Assembly (NCBI GenBank): GCA_013112715.1
Contig: JABFGB010000020.1
Span: 1 to 64,000, forward strand
DNA from: Chloroflexota bacterium
GTDB taxonomy: Bacteria > Chloroflexota > Anaerolineae > Aggregatilineales > J027
DNA: 64,000 bases
Reading direction: 5' to 3'
The notes beneath the pieces were generated by a model. That model saw only the letters and a list, made by a program, of their open reading frames with translations, did not search any database and was not told the origin of the DNA. Position 1 is the first letter of the stretch; the number at the start of each line of letters is the position of its first letter. Positions 27,357-34,915 of the stretch are shown here, piece by piece. The translations under genes were made by a program, and so were the position numbers.

Positions 27357-27432
27357 GCCTTGTCCCCCAATAGAATATCGGCATGAGATAATAACGACCC
27401 ACTTCCCAAATGACGAGCAAATTTGGGAATAA

Positions 27433-27951
27433 TTACCAGCGATCCCAGTGGACAACCTCAGATAAGGGGCGGCGTCCACCTTTTTTCGGCGGTGTTTCCG
27501 GCTGTTCGGCAGGGTAGCCAAACGAGATCACAATATGGACGGTTTTGTCGGCAGGTAAACTCAATACTTGTCGGGCATCCTCCTGTTTATAGATCGTGCC
27601 AAGACATGAGCCGACCCCTATTTCCAGTGCCGCTAATTGCATATACGACGCGGCTTGACCTGCGTCAAACATATGCTTCCAATCTACATCTTGGCCCGAT
27701 TGGGAGGTCGGAACCACAATCGCCACACACAATGCTGCCCCCGCAACATGCCCCGTCCAATTGCCCAATTCGGAGACTTTTTGAAGTTGGTTGCGGTCAC
27801 GAATGGCGATAAAGTCCCACGGTTGGGTATTTTTGCTGCTTTGTGAACGGCGCCCTGCCTCCAAAATGCGTGTGACGGCTTCATCTGGCAATGGCTCACT
27901 TTTGAAGACCCGCACCGCCCGTTTTTTGCGAATTGCTTCCCATACGTCCAT
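27433..27951 (-). CDS. Nitroreductase-family flavoprotein
   Basis: 172 residues, FMN-dependent NAD(P)H oxidoreductase fold. N-terminal [20 protein letters not shown] and [14 protein letters not shown] are the usual FMN-binding segments. The C-terminal [17 protein letters not shown] closes the domain. The family reduces nitro compounds, quinones or other electrophiles; the substrate is open. It has its own promoter back to back with that of ychF. Confidence 0.9.
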   Translation of the reverse strand: MDVWEAIRKKRAVRVFKSEPLPDEAVTRILEAGRRSQSSKNTQPWDFIAIRDRNQLQKVSELGNWTGHVAGAALCVAIVVPTSQSGQDVDWKHMFDAGQAASYMQLAALEIGVGSCLGTIYKQEDARQVLSLPADKTVHIVISFGYPAEQPETPPKKGGRRPLSEVVHWDRW

Positions 27952-27988
27952 CTAAACCCTCTTCAACGGCAATCTATGAGATATGGCA

Positions 27989-28018
27989 ATAATATTCTAC
28001 CTTATAGTTGGACTACAA
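27989..28018 (-). promoter_or_regulatory. Promoter of the nitroreductase gene
   Basis: On the minus strand TTGTAG (28018-28013), 18-base spacer, TATTAT (27994-27989). It lies about 40 bases before the nitroreductase ATG and touches the ychF -35 box. Confidence 0.55.
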
Positions 28019-28047
28019 TTGACGGAAAAGGCTTCTCCCATTATAGT
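28019..28047 (+). promoter_or_regulatory. Promoter of ychF
   Basis: TTGACG (28019-28024), 17-base spacer, TATAGT (28042-28047): 5/6 match in each box at ideal spacing. The predicted transcript start is near 28054, 40 bases before the ATG. Confidence 0.75.
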
Positions 28048-28093
28048 TGCGACGCTTGGGCATGTCAGATTTTTTTAGGAAGGGCAACACTTC

Positions 28094-29173
28094 ATGAAAC
28101 TGGGCATTATTGGTCTACCGAACAGCGGCAAAACAACCGTGTTTAATGCGCTGACAGGTAGCAATTTGGAAACCAGTGCCGTATCCAGCGGCAAATTAGA
28201 AGTCCATACAGCAGTCGTCAATGTGCCGGATGCACGGGTGGACAAACTCAGTGGTATGTATACGCCCAAAAAAACCACCTATGCAACCGTTGTGTACAAT
28301 GATGTGGCGGGGGTAGACAAGGGGATTGGCAATGAGGGCATGTCCGGGCAGTTGCGGAATGCGCTTTCGAATCTGGACGGCTTGATTCACGTCATCCGTG
28401 CTTTTGAAGATAACACCGTGCCACATCCCTATGAAACCATTGACCCAGCCCGTGATTTGGAAATAGTGGATTCCGAATTTTTGCTCTCTGACCTGATTAC
28501 CGTCGAACGCCGTTTGGAACGCCTCAATGAAGACTTAAAAAAAGGTAAGACAGGTGATAAACGAGCCATTACCGAAGAAATAGAACTGCTCACACGCCTA
28601 AAGACCCACCTTGAAACCGAAAAACCCCTGCGTGATCTGGATTTGACCGAACACGAGATGAAACCCCTGCGCGGGTATGGCTTGCTCTCACTCAAACCAG
28701 TGGTAATTGTGTTGAATTTTGGCGAAAAATCACGTAACCCCGCCGAGTTGATTACCTATCCGCATAAAAACAGTGTCCTATTGGGATTGCAGGGCAAGAT
28801 TGAGGCCGAAATCGCCCAACTGCCTGCCGAAGATCGGGTGATGTTTATGGAAGAATATGGCATCAGCGAATCTGGCGCGGCACGGGTCATTCAAGCGTCG
28901 TATGAACTGATGAAAATTATGACCTTTTTCACCGTCGGGCCGGATGAAGTGCGGGCATGGAGTGTAGATCGAGGCGCGACTGCTCCCGAAGCAGCAGGGG
29001 TAATTCACAGCGATTTGCAGCGGGGCTTCATTCGGGCCGAAGTCTTTACCTATGATGATCTGGTGACGTTGGGTGGCACCCACGAAATTAAGGCCAAAGG
29101 CAAATTCCGTTTGGAAGGCAAAGAATATATCGTCCAAGATGGGGATATTCTCAACATCCGCTTTAATGTCTAA
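28094..29173 (+). CDS. ychF: Redox-regulated ATPase/GTPase YchF (OLA1)
   Basis: 359-residue Obg-family P-loop NTPase. G1 is GLPNSGKTT (7-15), G3 is DVAG, and the G4 position reads LNFGE in place of the guanine-reading NKxD, as expected for this ATP-preferring branch. A coiled-coil insert (ERRLERLNEDLKKGK) and a C-terminal TGS-like domain (FITRAEVFTYDDL region reading RGFIRAEVFTYDDL) complete the family layout. It binds ribosomes in other bacteria. The promoter is strong. Confidence 0.95.
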   Translation: MKLGIIGLPNSGKTTVFNALTGSNLETSAVSSGKLEVHTAVVNVPDARVDKLSGMYTPKKTTYATVVYNDVAGVDKGIGNEGMSGQLRNALSNLDGLIHVIRAFEDNTVPHPYETIDPARDLEIVDSEFLLSDLITVERRLERLNEDLKKGKTGDKRAITEEIELLTRLKTHLETEKPLRDLDLTEHEMKPLRGYGLLSLKPVVIVLNFGEKSRNPAELITYPHKNSVLLGLQGKIEAEIAQLPAEDRVMFMEEYGISESGAARVIQASYELMKIMTFFTVGPDEVRAWSVDRGATAPEAAGVIHSDLQRGFIRAEVFTYDDLVTLGGTHEIKAKGKFRLEGKEYIVQDGDILNIRFNV

Positions 29174-29250
29174 CGGTTGATTCCGTTGGCGTGCCTGCCA
29201 GTCTGCGTTATGATTGCGCTGATTATTCTTAAACTGGAGTCCTAAAAAAT

Positions 29251-29553
29251 ATGTCCGAATTTATGCGAAGAGTTGACTCCTCCCCGCGTATCAGCCGTTT
29301 TATCATGCGCCTCTCCTCGGCGTTGGCAACCCGGCGCGGATGGCCTTTACTGGCAGGTACGATTTTGATTGTCATCAGTTTTGTGTCTTTTGGAATCGTC
29401 ATTTTTGGCATTGTCCTCAGCGACAATGCCACCTCAGTCTGGTTGTGGATGTGTTTGCCCTTGACACTGCTGCACGCGGCGATTTTTGCTGGTTTTACGG
29501 GGGCGATGCTGGCGACCCCACTTGGCGAAGGTTATCAAGATACCCACAAATAA
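29251..29553 (+). CDS. Hypothetical membrane protein
   Basis: 100 residues with two hydrophobic segments (PLLAGTILIVISFVSFGIVI and the stretch LPLTLLHAAIFAGFTGAML). A basic N-terminal region suggests both ends lie in the cytoplasm. Family not recognised. Its last 68 bases overlap the next gene if that gene starts at its first ATG, so the two are probably coupled. Confidence 0.55.
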   Translation: MSEFMRRVDSSPRISRFIMRLSSALATRRGWPLLAGTILIVISFVSFGIVIFGIVLSDNATSVWLWMCLPLTLLHAAIFAGFTGAMLATPLGEGYQDTHK

Positions 29554-30322
29554 GATTGCCCTTGCTGCGGATGGCTCCGACCTGCTGTTGGAGTTGATGG
29601 CGGCGGGTCAGGTGCAGGTTGATTTTTTGAAGGTCGGCCCGTGGATTGGGCTTGACCGGATGTTTGACCGAGCCAAGTATTATCCCATTTTGCTGCATTT
29701 GCATAACCCACTCATTGGGTGTTCTATTCAACCGGAACTTACTGCCATCCAACAGTTGATAGACCAGACCCACCCGCCATTTGTATCTTTTCATTTGGAT
29801 GTGCCATCTTCTCGCATTTTCCGATTATGGAAGAAAGCGGGCATCCCCATCCCGATTGTGACTCGACCACGCGCCACCCGACAGGCGATTGAAAATATCC
29901 AACTTTTGCAGGCGGCCCTTTCCATTCCCATCGCTGTCGAAAATCAAGCCTATCATCGGCCCACCGGACATGATTATCTGGTTGACCCACCCTTTATAAA
30001 TAAAGTGATTCAACAAACCGGATGCCATTCGTTGCTGGATTTGGGCCATGCGCGGGTATCGGCGGCGATGCGGGGTGAATCGGCGGATGAATATATTCGC
30101 CAGTTACCCCTAGAGCATGTGATAGAGTTGCATGTGAGTGGGCCGGGGATGTATCGAGGGCGACTGCGTGATTTGCACCACCCTCTCGCCGAAGCAGATT
30201 ATGACCTACTGCCTTTTACGTTGGAACGCTGCCCCAATTTGCGAGTCGTGACATTGGAATATTATGGGCCAGCGGAATTGTTGGTCTCGCAATTGCAGAG
30301 ATTACGCAAAACGATTCTATAG
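29486..30322 (+). CDS. DUF692-like TIM-barrel enzyme (MNIO family)
   Basis: Up to 278 residues. The sequence carries the pattern of multinuclear non-heme iron oxidases (DUF692): VENQAYH, LLDLGHARVS, ELHVSG, RDLHHP and a late TLEYYG, giving the conserved Glu, Asp and His ligands. Related enzymes modify peptides with copper-related or other RiPP roles. No precursor peptide or DUF2063 partner is nearby. The family's usual N-terminus begins around KIALAADGSDLLLELMAAG, so the true start may lie downstream of the ATG at 29486. No standard start codon sits at that point. A relation to AP endonuclease-like TIM barrels is the alternative. Confidence 0.65.
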   Translation: MLVLRGRCWRPHLAKVIKIPTNKIALAADGSDLLLELMAAGQVQVDFLKVGPWIGLDRMFDRAKYYPILLHLHNPLIGCSIQPELTAIQQLIDQTHPPFVSFHLDVPSSRIFRLWKKAGIPIPIVTRPRATRQAIENIQLLQAALSIPIAVENQAYHRPTGHDYLVDPPFINKVIQQTGCHSLLDLGHARVSAAMRGESADEYIRQLPLEHVIELHVSGPGMYRGRLRDLHHPLAEADYDLLPFTLERCPNLRVVTLEYYGPAELLVSQLQRLRKTIL

Positions 30323-30349
30323 AGGCAGATAAACCACCAAATTTCGTAG

Positions 30350-30664
30350 TTACCCTACCTTGCCTGTTTTGGCGATAATTTCCAAGTCATTTATGCAAGT
30401 CCCAATCGAAACGTAGAGTTGGTGTGCATAGATCACGCCTTCAAATGGAATGCCAGCCTCTTGTCGCCTACTCGCTTCAGCAAGCAAGTCGTCATCTTGG
30501 GTAAACAAAACGCGACCAAGTTCGGTGGCACGGTCTAGGAGTGCTGGATCATCAATCTCGCTTGTTCCGTCTTCGAGAGTAGTGATGACATCCACTTCAC
30601 GTATGCGTAAGGCGACTGTGATTGGGCGTGGCACATGATGATCCATATAAAAAGCGATGCTCAT
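30350..30664 (-). CDS. DUF5615 PIN-like protein (toxin-type)
   Basis: 104 residues matching the DUF5615 PIN-like pattern: an N-terminal FYMDHHVP with an acidic residue, then DDPALLDRATELG and LFTQDDDLL. These acidic residues would bind metal in a PIN-type nuclease. It overlaps the DUF433 gene upstream by 4 bases. The pair is a widespread suspected toxin-antitoxin arrangement; activity is not shown by sequence. Confidence 0.8.
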   Translation of the reverse strand: MSIAFYMDHHVPRPITVALRIREVDVITTLEDGTSEIDDPALLDRATELGRVLFTQDDDLLAEASRRQEAGIPFEGVIYAHQLYVSIGTCINDLEIIAKTGKVG

Positions 30665-30975
30665 TTGATGAGGCCCTTAGCTCTGAGTTTATCTAACAAT
30701 GGTACGGGTTTTAGTCCCTTACGAATCGCCTCAACCCGCAACAAACGCCTTTCAATATCGGCATCTAATTCCTCTTGATGATCCCAATAATAGGCTAAGG
30801 CGGAATGGATTTGGCCTAGCGAGAGATGAGGATGTTGAAAATGGACTTCTTCAGGACTCCACCCATAGGCTTTCACATCTAGCACGATCTCGATAACTTT
30901 GGTGGTCGTTCCTTCGATAATCGGGACCCCCGCATCATTCAAAACAACGTGTTTGTAGAGTGTCGCAGTATTCAA
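30661..30975 (-). CDS. DUF433 antitoxin-like protein
   Basis: 104 residues of DUF433: HVVLNDAGVPIIEGTTTKV and WSPEEVHFQHPHLSLGQIHS, then ALAYYWDHQEELD. The fold is a helix-turn-helix-like DNA binder, usual partner of DUF5615. Start is TTG, 7 bases after GGGAG. It lies 12 bases after the upstream lipoprotein gene, so it may be co-transcribed with it. Confidence 0.85.
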   Translation of the reverse strand: MNTATLYKHVVLNDAGVPIIEGTTTKVIEIVLDVKAYGWSPEEVHFQHPHLSLGQIHSALAYYWDHQEELDADIERRLLRVEAIRKGLKPVPLLDKLRAKGLIK

Positions 30976-30987
30976 TTCAAGACTCCC

Positions 30988-32208
30988 TTACTCCGCCGTG
31001 CCCATCACATTCAATTCGTAGCGAATCGCTGGGCCACCCACATCATACATGACCACTTCATAGCTGCCTGCCTCACCGGGGAGCAGTTGATCTTTATCAA
31101 TAAAGACCGTCTCCGTAGCGACGATATTGTTCTGGTCGTCAAAGATGCTGACGACCACCTTAATCAGTTTTACCAACCGTGACCCATTATTAGAAAGCTG
31201 ACCGCTGACCACCAAAAAGCCGCTTTCGTTATAGAAGGGGTCGTTGCTTTGTACGGTGAAATTGCTTTTGTCGTAGAAATTACGTAGAACGGTATCTTCG
31301 GAGGCACGGGCAGCGGCGTGCAGTTCATAGCGCACCACTGTTGAAGGTCGGCCTCCATCAAAACGCAGGCGGAAGGGCGCACCTTCACCGGGGGCTAGAA
31401 TATCAGTAGTCAAAATGCTGGATTTTTCGCTCAGGCGGTTGCTGCGTGAATCAAACAAATAGCCCGTCAAGCGCACGGCTTCCACCGCATAATCGGCGTT
31501 GTTCACGACCCGTCCAGTGATGTTAAACCCCCCGTCGCTGTCTGACCATGCCGTATAGCTGTCGAATCCGATAACCCCGGTGAAGGACGTTACGCCTGTG
31601 ACTTCACCGATTTGTAGGGCCACGCTGCTGTTAACCCGATAGGTATTGACGACAGCGGCAAGGGTATTGATAAGGTTTTCATCAGCATCGGTGACATCAG
31701 TTTCAAGGGCGGAGAAATAGCTGCCATTGCCTTGTAGGAAAATATTCATGGCACGCGGCCCGATGGTAGGATAAGTGCGTACCCCCACCAAGCGACGGCT
31801 GCCATCGGACTGATCTATCGGGTCTTCGATCAACTGCCAGCCATAATTAGCGACATCTTCTGGGGGTTGATACGCGGCGGCGGCATTCAAAAATCCTTCG
31901 CGGGTCATGGGTGTGCCCGTATTGACGACATAAACCGTCAAGCGCACCACACTTTCTGTTCCTTCCAAATTGGAAAATTGGACACGTACCCCGTTCGGGT
32001 CGGGCAAATTATCAGCGACCCAGTTTGGGGGGATACGAATGCTGAATACACCACTTTCGTGCCGATAGGTATAAAAACCTGCGTCGGGGGCAGCCGAAGT
32101 CGCCACAATCACCAATGGTGCGTTGTCGTCGGGATTGTCTTGACAGGCCGATAACCCCAAGGTCGAAAGTATGAACAGCAGAACGATGATCTTAAACCGA
32201 ATTTTCAC
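30988..32208 (-). CDS. Lipoprotein with FxLYD-type repeats
   Basis: 406 residues, exported lipoprotein: positive start MKIRFK, hydrophobic core and lipobox LSAC (Cys near residue 22). A PsbP-like beta domain follows (FSIRIPPNWVADNLPDPNG). The C-terminal half has two similar immunoglobulin-like modules that both contain the F-x-V-x-G-x-V/L-x-N pattern (FNITGRVVNNADYAVEAVRL and FLVVSGQLSNNGSRLVKLIK), typical of FxLYD domains. Start is GTG with GGGA 6 bases upstream. Function unknown; location is the outer face of the membrane. Confidence 0.75.
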   Translation of the reverse strand: MKIRFKIIVLLFILSTLGLSACQDNPDDNAPLVIVATSAAPDAGFYTYRHESGVFSIRIPPNWVADNLPDPNGVRVQFSNLEGTESVVRLTVYVVNTGTPMTREGFLNAAAAYQPPEDVANYGWQLIEDPIDQSDGSRRLVGVRTYPTIGPRAMNIFLQGNGSYFSALETDVTDADENLINTLAAVVNTYRVNSSVALQIGEVTGVTSFTGVIGFDSYTAWSDSDGGFNITGRVVNNADYAVEAVRLTGYLFDSRSNRLSEKSSILTTDILAPGEGAPFRLRFDGGRPSTVVRYELHAAARASEDTVLRNFYDKSNFTVQSNDPFYNESGFLVVSGQLSNNGSRLVKLIKVVVSIFDDQNNIVATETVFIDKDQLLPGEAGSYEVVMYDVGGPAIRYELNVMGTAE

Positions 32209-32242
32209 GCAGATTCCCTTTTTTACTTAGCGCAGGTCTATC

Positions 32243-32270
32243 TTGACACCCTGCCCCCGTCCGATATTAT
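32243..32270 (+). promoter_or_regulatory. Promoter of the fabG-gls24-nusB-tatC operon
   Basis: TTGACA (32243-32248), 16-base spacer, TATTAT (32265-32270). The -35 box is perfect. It lies 45 bases before fabG and close to the divergent lipoprotein start. Confidence 0.7.
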
Positions 32271-32315
32271 CTATCAAGCGATTAAATCACACCACCTCTC
32301 AGGAGCATTTTCGAC

Positions 32316-33065
32316 ATGGGACAGCTAGACGGAAAAGTTGCCATTGTAACCGGAGCAAGTCGGGGCATTGGGCGCGGGATCGCGCTGGAACTTGCCAAAC
32401 GTGGCGCGACGATTGTGGTCAATTATAACCAAAACGCCGATGCCGCGAATGAAGTGGTGCAAATGATTTCGGCAGGTGGTGGGAAGGGTCTAGCGGTTAA
32501 GGCAAATGTGGCAGTGATGGAGGACGCGACCCAGTTGGTTAAAGCGACAGTAGATGCCTTTGAAAAAGTGGATATTCTGGTCAACAACGCTGGCACGACC
32601 CGCGATAATTTGATTATGCGGATGAAAGAAGAAGATTGGGACGAGGTATTGGATACCAACCTGAAAAGTGCATGGAATATGTGCAAATTGGTATCCCGCC
32701 CCATGATGAAAGCGCGTTATGGTCGTATCATCAATATCACCAGCGTCAGCGGCATCGCAGGGCAGGCCGGACAAACCAATTATAGTGCCAGCAAAGCCGG
32801 ATTGATTGGCCTCACCAAAGCCCTCGCCCGTGAAATCGCAGATCGGAATATCACGGTGAATGCGGTTGCCCCCGGTTTTGTACTGACTGATTTGACCTCT
32901 AGCCTACCCAAAGAATTGACCGACCAATTGAATAACGCCATCCCCCTTAAACGTTGGGGCACGATTGATGAAGTGGCGTTTGCGGTAGCATTTTTGGCCT
33001 CCGATGAAGCGGCCTATATCACAGGGCAGGTGCTTTCGGTAGATGGTGGTCTGGTCATGGGCTAG
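32316..33065 (+). CDS. fabG: 3-oxoacyl-[acyl-carrier-protein] reductase
   Basis: 249-residue short-chain dehydrogenase, the NADPH-dependent reductase of fatty acid elongation. TGASRGIG lies at residues 12-19, the NNAG motif is present (LVNNAGTTRD), and the catalytic Ser-Tyr-Lys are in ITSVSG and YSASKAG. AGGAGC ribosome site precedes the ATG. The lack of other fab genes nearby leaves room for a different acyl or keto substrate. Confidence 0.92.
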   Translation: MGQLDGKVAIVTGASRGIGRGIALELAKRGATIVVNYNQNADAANEVVQMISAGGGKGLAVKANVAVMEDATQLVKATVDAFEKVDILVNNAGTTRDNLIMRMKEEDWDEVLDTNLKSAWNMCKLVSRPMMKARYGRIINITSVSGIAGQAGQTNYSASKAGLIGLTKALAREIADRNITVNAVAPGFVLTDLTSSLPKELTDQLNNAIPLKRWGTIDEVAFAVAFLASDEAAYITGQVLSVDGGLVMG

Positions 33066-33120
33066 GCTTTAGTTGTACAATTTAGGACAACGCATAGTAC
33101 AGATTGGCTTGTAGCGGAAC

Positions 33121-33465
33121 ATGGCGACCCTTCAAAATCCGAACGATACAGTAACGGTTGTACCGAGTGTGTTAGTAACGGTGGTACGCATTGCCACCTT
33201 GAACGTGAATGGTGTAGCCCAATTAAGCAGTGTCCCCGGCGGTTCAAGTTGGTTGCGGCTTTCTACTGATGAAAGTGGCGTGCGCCTGAATGTTGAGCCA
33301 GAAGGTGTGCGGGTGGATGTTTACATCGTTGCCAAAGCGTCACATGGGCTTTATGATACTAGCCGACGTGTCCAAGAAGAGGTCGCCCGTACCATAAAGG
33401 AATATATCGGTATGAAGGTTTTAGCCGTCAACGTCCATATTGAAGATGTGGTGTTTGAGAAGTAA
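33121..33465 (+). CDS. Asp23/Gls24-family protein
   Basis: 114 residues of the Asp23/Gls24 (DUF322) alkaline-shock family: VVRIATLNVNGVAQLSSVPG, then the VYIVAKASHGLYDTSRRVQE and KVLAVNVHIEDVVF segments. Family members associate with the cell envelope and stress response. The gene lies between fabG and nusB; asp23-nusB adjacency is also common in Firmicutes. Confidence 0.88.
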   Translation: MATLQNPNDTVTVVPSVLVTVVRIATLNVNGVAQLSSVPGGSSWLRLSTDESGVRLNVEPEGVRVDVYIVAKASHGLYDTSRRVQEEVARTIKEYIGMKVLAVNVHIEDVVFEK

Positions 33466-33478
33466 CCCCAGTGATATT

Positions 33479-34075
33479 ATGACAACACCACCCAACATTG
33501 ACCTTCGCCATCTGGCACGCAGTCTTGCATTATTGGCCCTCTATGAAATTGATAGCACCAACCATACCCCCATCAGCATTTTAGAATCGTATGCCAATAT
33601 GCCTATTCCGGGTGATGATGCCCGCATTACGGCATATATGGCCCTGCATCTTTCATCTAGCACATTCGGTGAGGAGATGGGTGAGGAAGATGAGGATGAC
33701 GATTGGGATGATGCCAGTTTGGTGCTAAAAGACCCACAACTAACCCTAAACGCCGAAACGTATCAGATGATGCAAATTTTGGTAACGGGGGTTTTGAAAC
33801 AACGCGATAATCTTGACCAAGTAATTGCCCAACATGCCCCGGAATGGCCGCTTGACCAGATTGCCATTATTGACCGCAATATTTTGCGTATTGCCATTCA
33901 CGAGTTGACCCAAGACAAAAAACTGCCCGTCAAAGTCGTCATCAATGAAGCGGTAGAGATTGCTAAATTGTTTGGGGCAGAAGGCTCACCCCGTTTTATT
34001 AACGGTGTGTTGGGTTCAATCACCGATGAGTGGTATGGTATCCAGCCCGATTCTCCAACTGAAGAAATGCCGTGA
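33479..34075 (+). CDS. nusB: Transcription antitermination protein NusB
   Basis: 198 residues, longer than typical NusB (about 140) owing to a 50-residue acidic insert (GEEDEDDDWDDASLVLKD). NusB features are clear: N-terminal RHLARSLALLALYEID and C-terminal PVKVVINEAVEIAKLFG with FINGVLGSI. It binds boxA RNA for rRNA antitermination with NusE. The ATG at 33479 is preferred to an upstream in-frame ATG that overlaps gls24. Its stop overlaps a GTG that could start tatC. Confidence 0.92.
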   Translation: MTTPPNIDLRHLARSLALLALYEIDSTNHTPISILESYANMPIPGDDARITAYMALHLSSSTFGEEMGEEDEDDDWDDASLVLKDPQLTLNAETYQMMQILVTGVLKQRDNLDQVIAQHAPEWPLDQIAIIDRNILRIAIHELTQDKKLPVKVVINEAVEIAKLFGAEGSPRFINGVLGSITDEWYGIQPDSPTEEMP

Positions 34076-34083
34076 GGCGAACA

Positions 34084-34887
34084 GTGAAAGAACCTTTGAC
34101 CTCCACATCGCCTAATCCGACTCCCACCGTCATCGGCCCGGCTCCATTGCCGGAAAAAACGCCTGTGGGCACGATGAGCTTTTTTGAACATCTCGAGGAA
34201 CTACGTTCGCGCTTGCTGCGTGCGATAATTGCTTTGATTATCGGGGTAATTATTTCGGCGATTTTTACGGGTGACATTATCAAATATTTGTCTAGCCCCT
34301 ATGAAAATAAACTGATTAATCCCACACCTACTGGTGCAGTCGTGATGTATTTCCGGGTGGCCTTGATGAGTGGTGCGATTCTGGCTATACCCTACATCAC
34401 CTATCAATTATTTATGTTTGTGGCCCCCGGCTTGACCAAAAAAGAACGCAATTGGGTGCTGTTGGCAATTCCAGCTACGACAGGTTTTTTCTTGTTGGGA
34501 GTCTCTTTTGCTTGGTTCATCATGGCCCCAGCGGCCTTTGATTTTTTGCAAACCTTTCAAGATGATGTTTTTCAGGATCAATGGTTTGCCCAAGAATATT
34601 TCAAGTTTTTGACCTCGCTGCTGTTTTGGATAGGCGTGGCATTCGAGATGCCCGTGTTTATGTTTGTGTTGGCGCGACTAGGACTGATCGGGCCGAAAGC
34701 GTTAATCCGCAATTGGCGCTTTGCTGTGGTTGCCATCACGGTCATTGCCGCAATCATCACCCCCACAGTTGACCCCTTTAATATGCTCCTAGTTGTTGCG
34801 CCCCTGTTGATGTTGTACGTTCTCAGCATTGGCCTTGTGGCGATTGCTGCACGTCGTGTTCAACGTTCGCTGAACGCGCCTCATTGA
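34084..34887 (+). CDS. tatC: Sec-independent protein translocase TatC
   Basis: About 267 residues. TatC is the receptor for twin-arginine signal peptides. Six hydrophobic segments, the N-terminal FFEHLEELRSRLLRAIIA motif and FWIGVAFEMPVFMF are characteristic. A Pro-Thr-rich 30-residue N-terminal tail precedes the first helix. GTG at 34084 is favoured by GAGG 6 bases upstream; GTG at 34072 overlapping the nusB stop is the alternative. No tatA or tatB is in the window. A likely client is the oxidoreductase at 14584-16215. Confidence 0.95.
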   Translation: MKEPLTSTSPNPTPTVIGPAPLPEKTPVGTMSFFEHLEELRSRLLRAIIALIIGVIISAIFTGDIIKYLSSPYENKLINPTPTGAVVMYFRVALMSGAILAIPYITYQLFMFVAPGLTKKERNWVLLAIPATTGFFLLGVSFAWFIMAPAAFDFLQTFQDDVFQDQWFAQEYFKFLTSLLFWIGVAFEMPVFMFVLARLGLIGPKALIRNWRFAVVAITVIAAIITPTVDPFNMLLVVAPLLMLYVLSIGLVAIAARRVQRSLNAPH

Positions 34888-34915
34888 GTTTCACTATTTA
34901 GGAGCCAATATCCCC

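Noticed and set aside
27357-27521. 55-residue N-terminal extension of carA
   Set aside because: It lacks similarity to the family and a ribosome site; MTERTARL at 27356 fits other CarA proteins.
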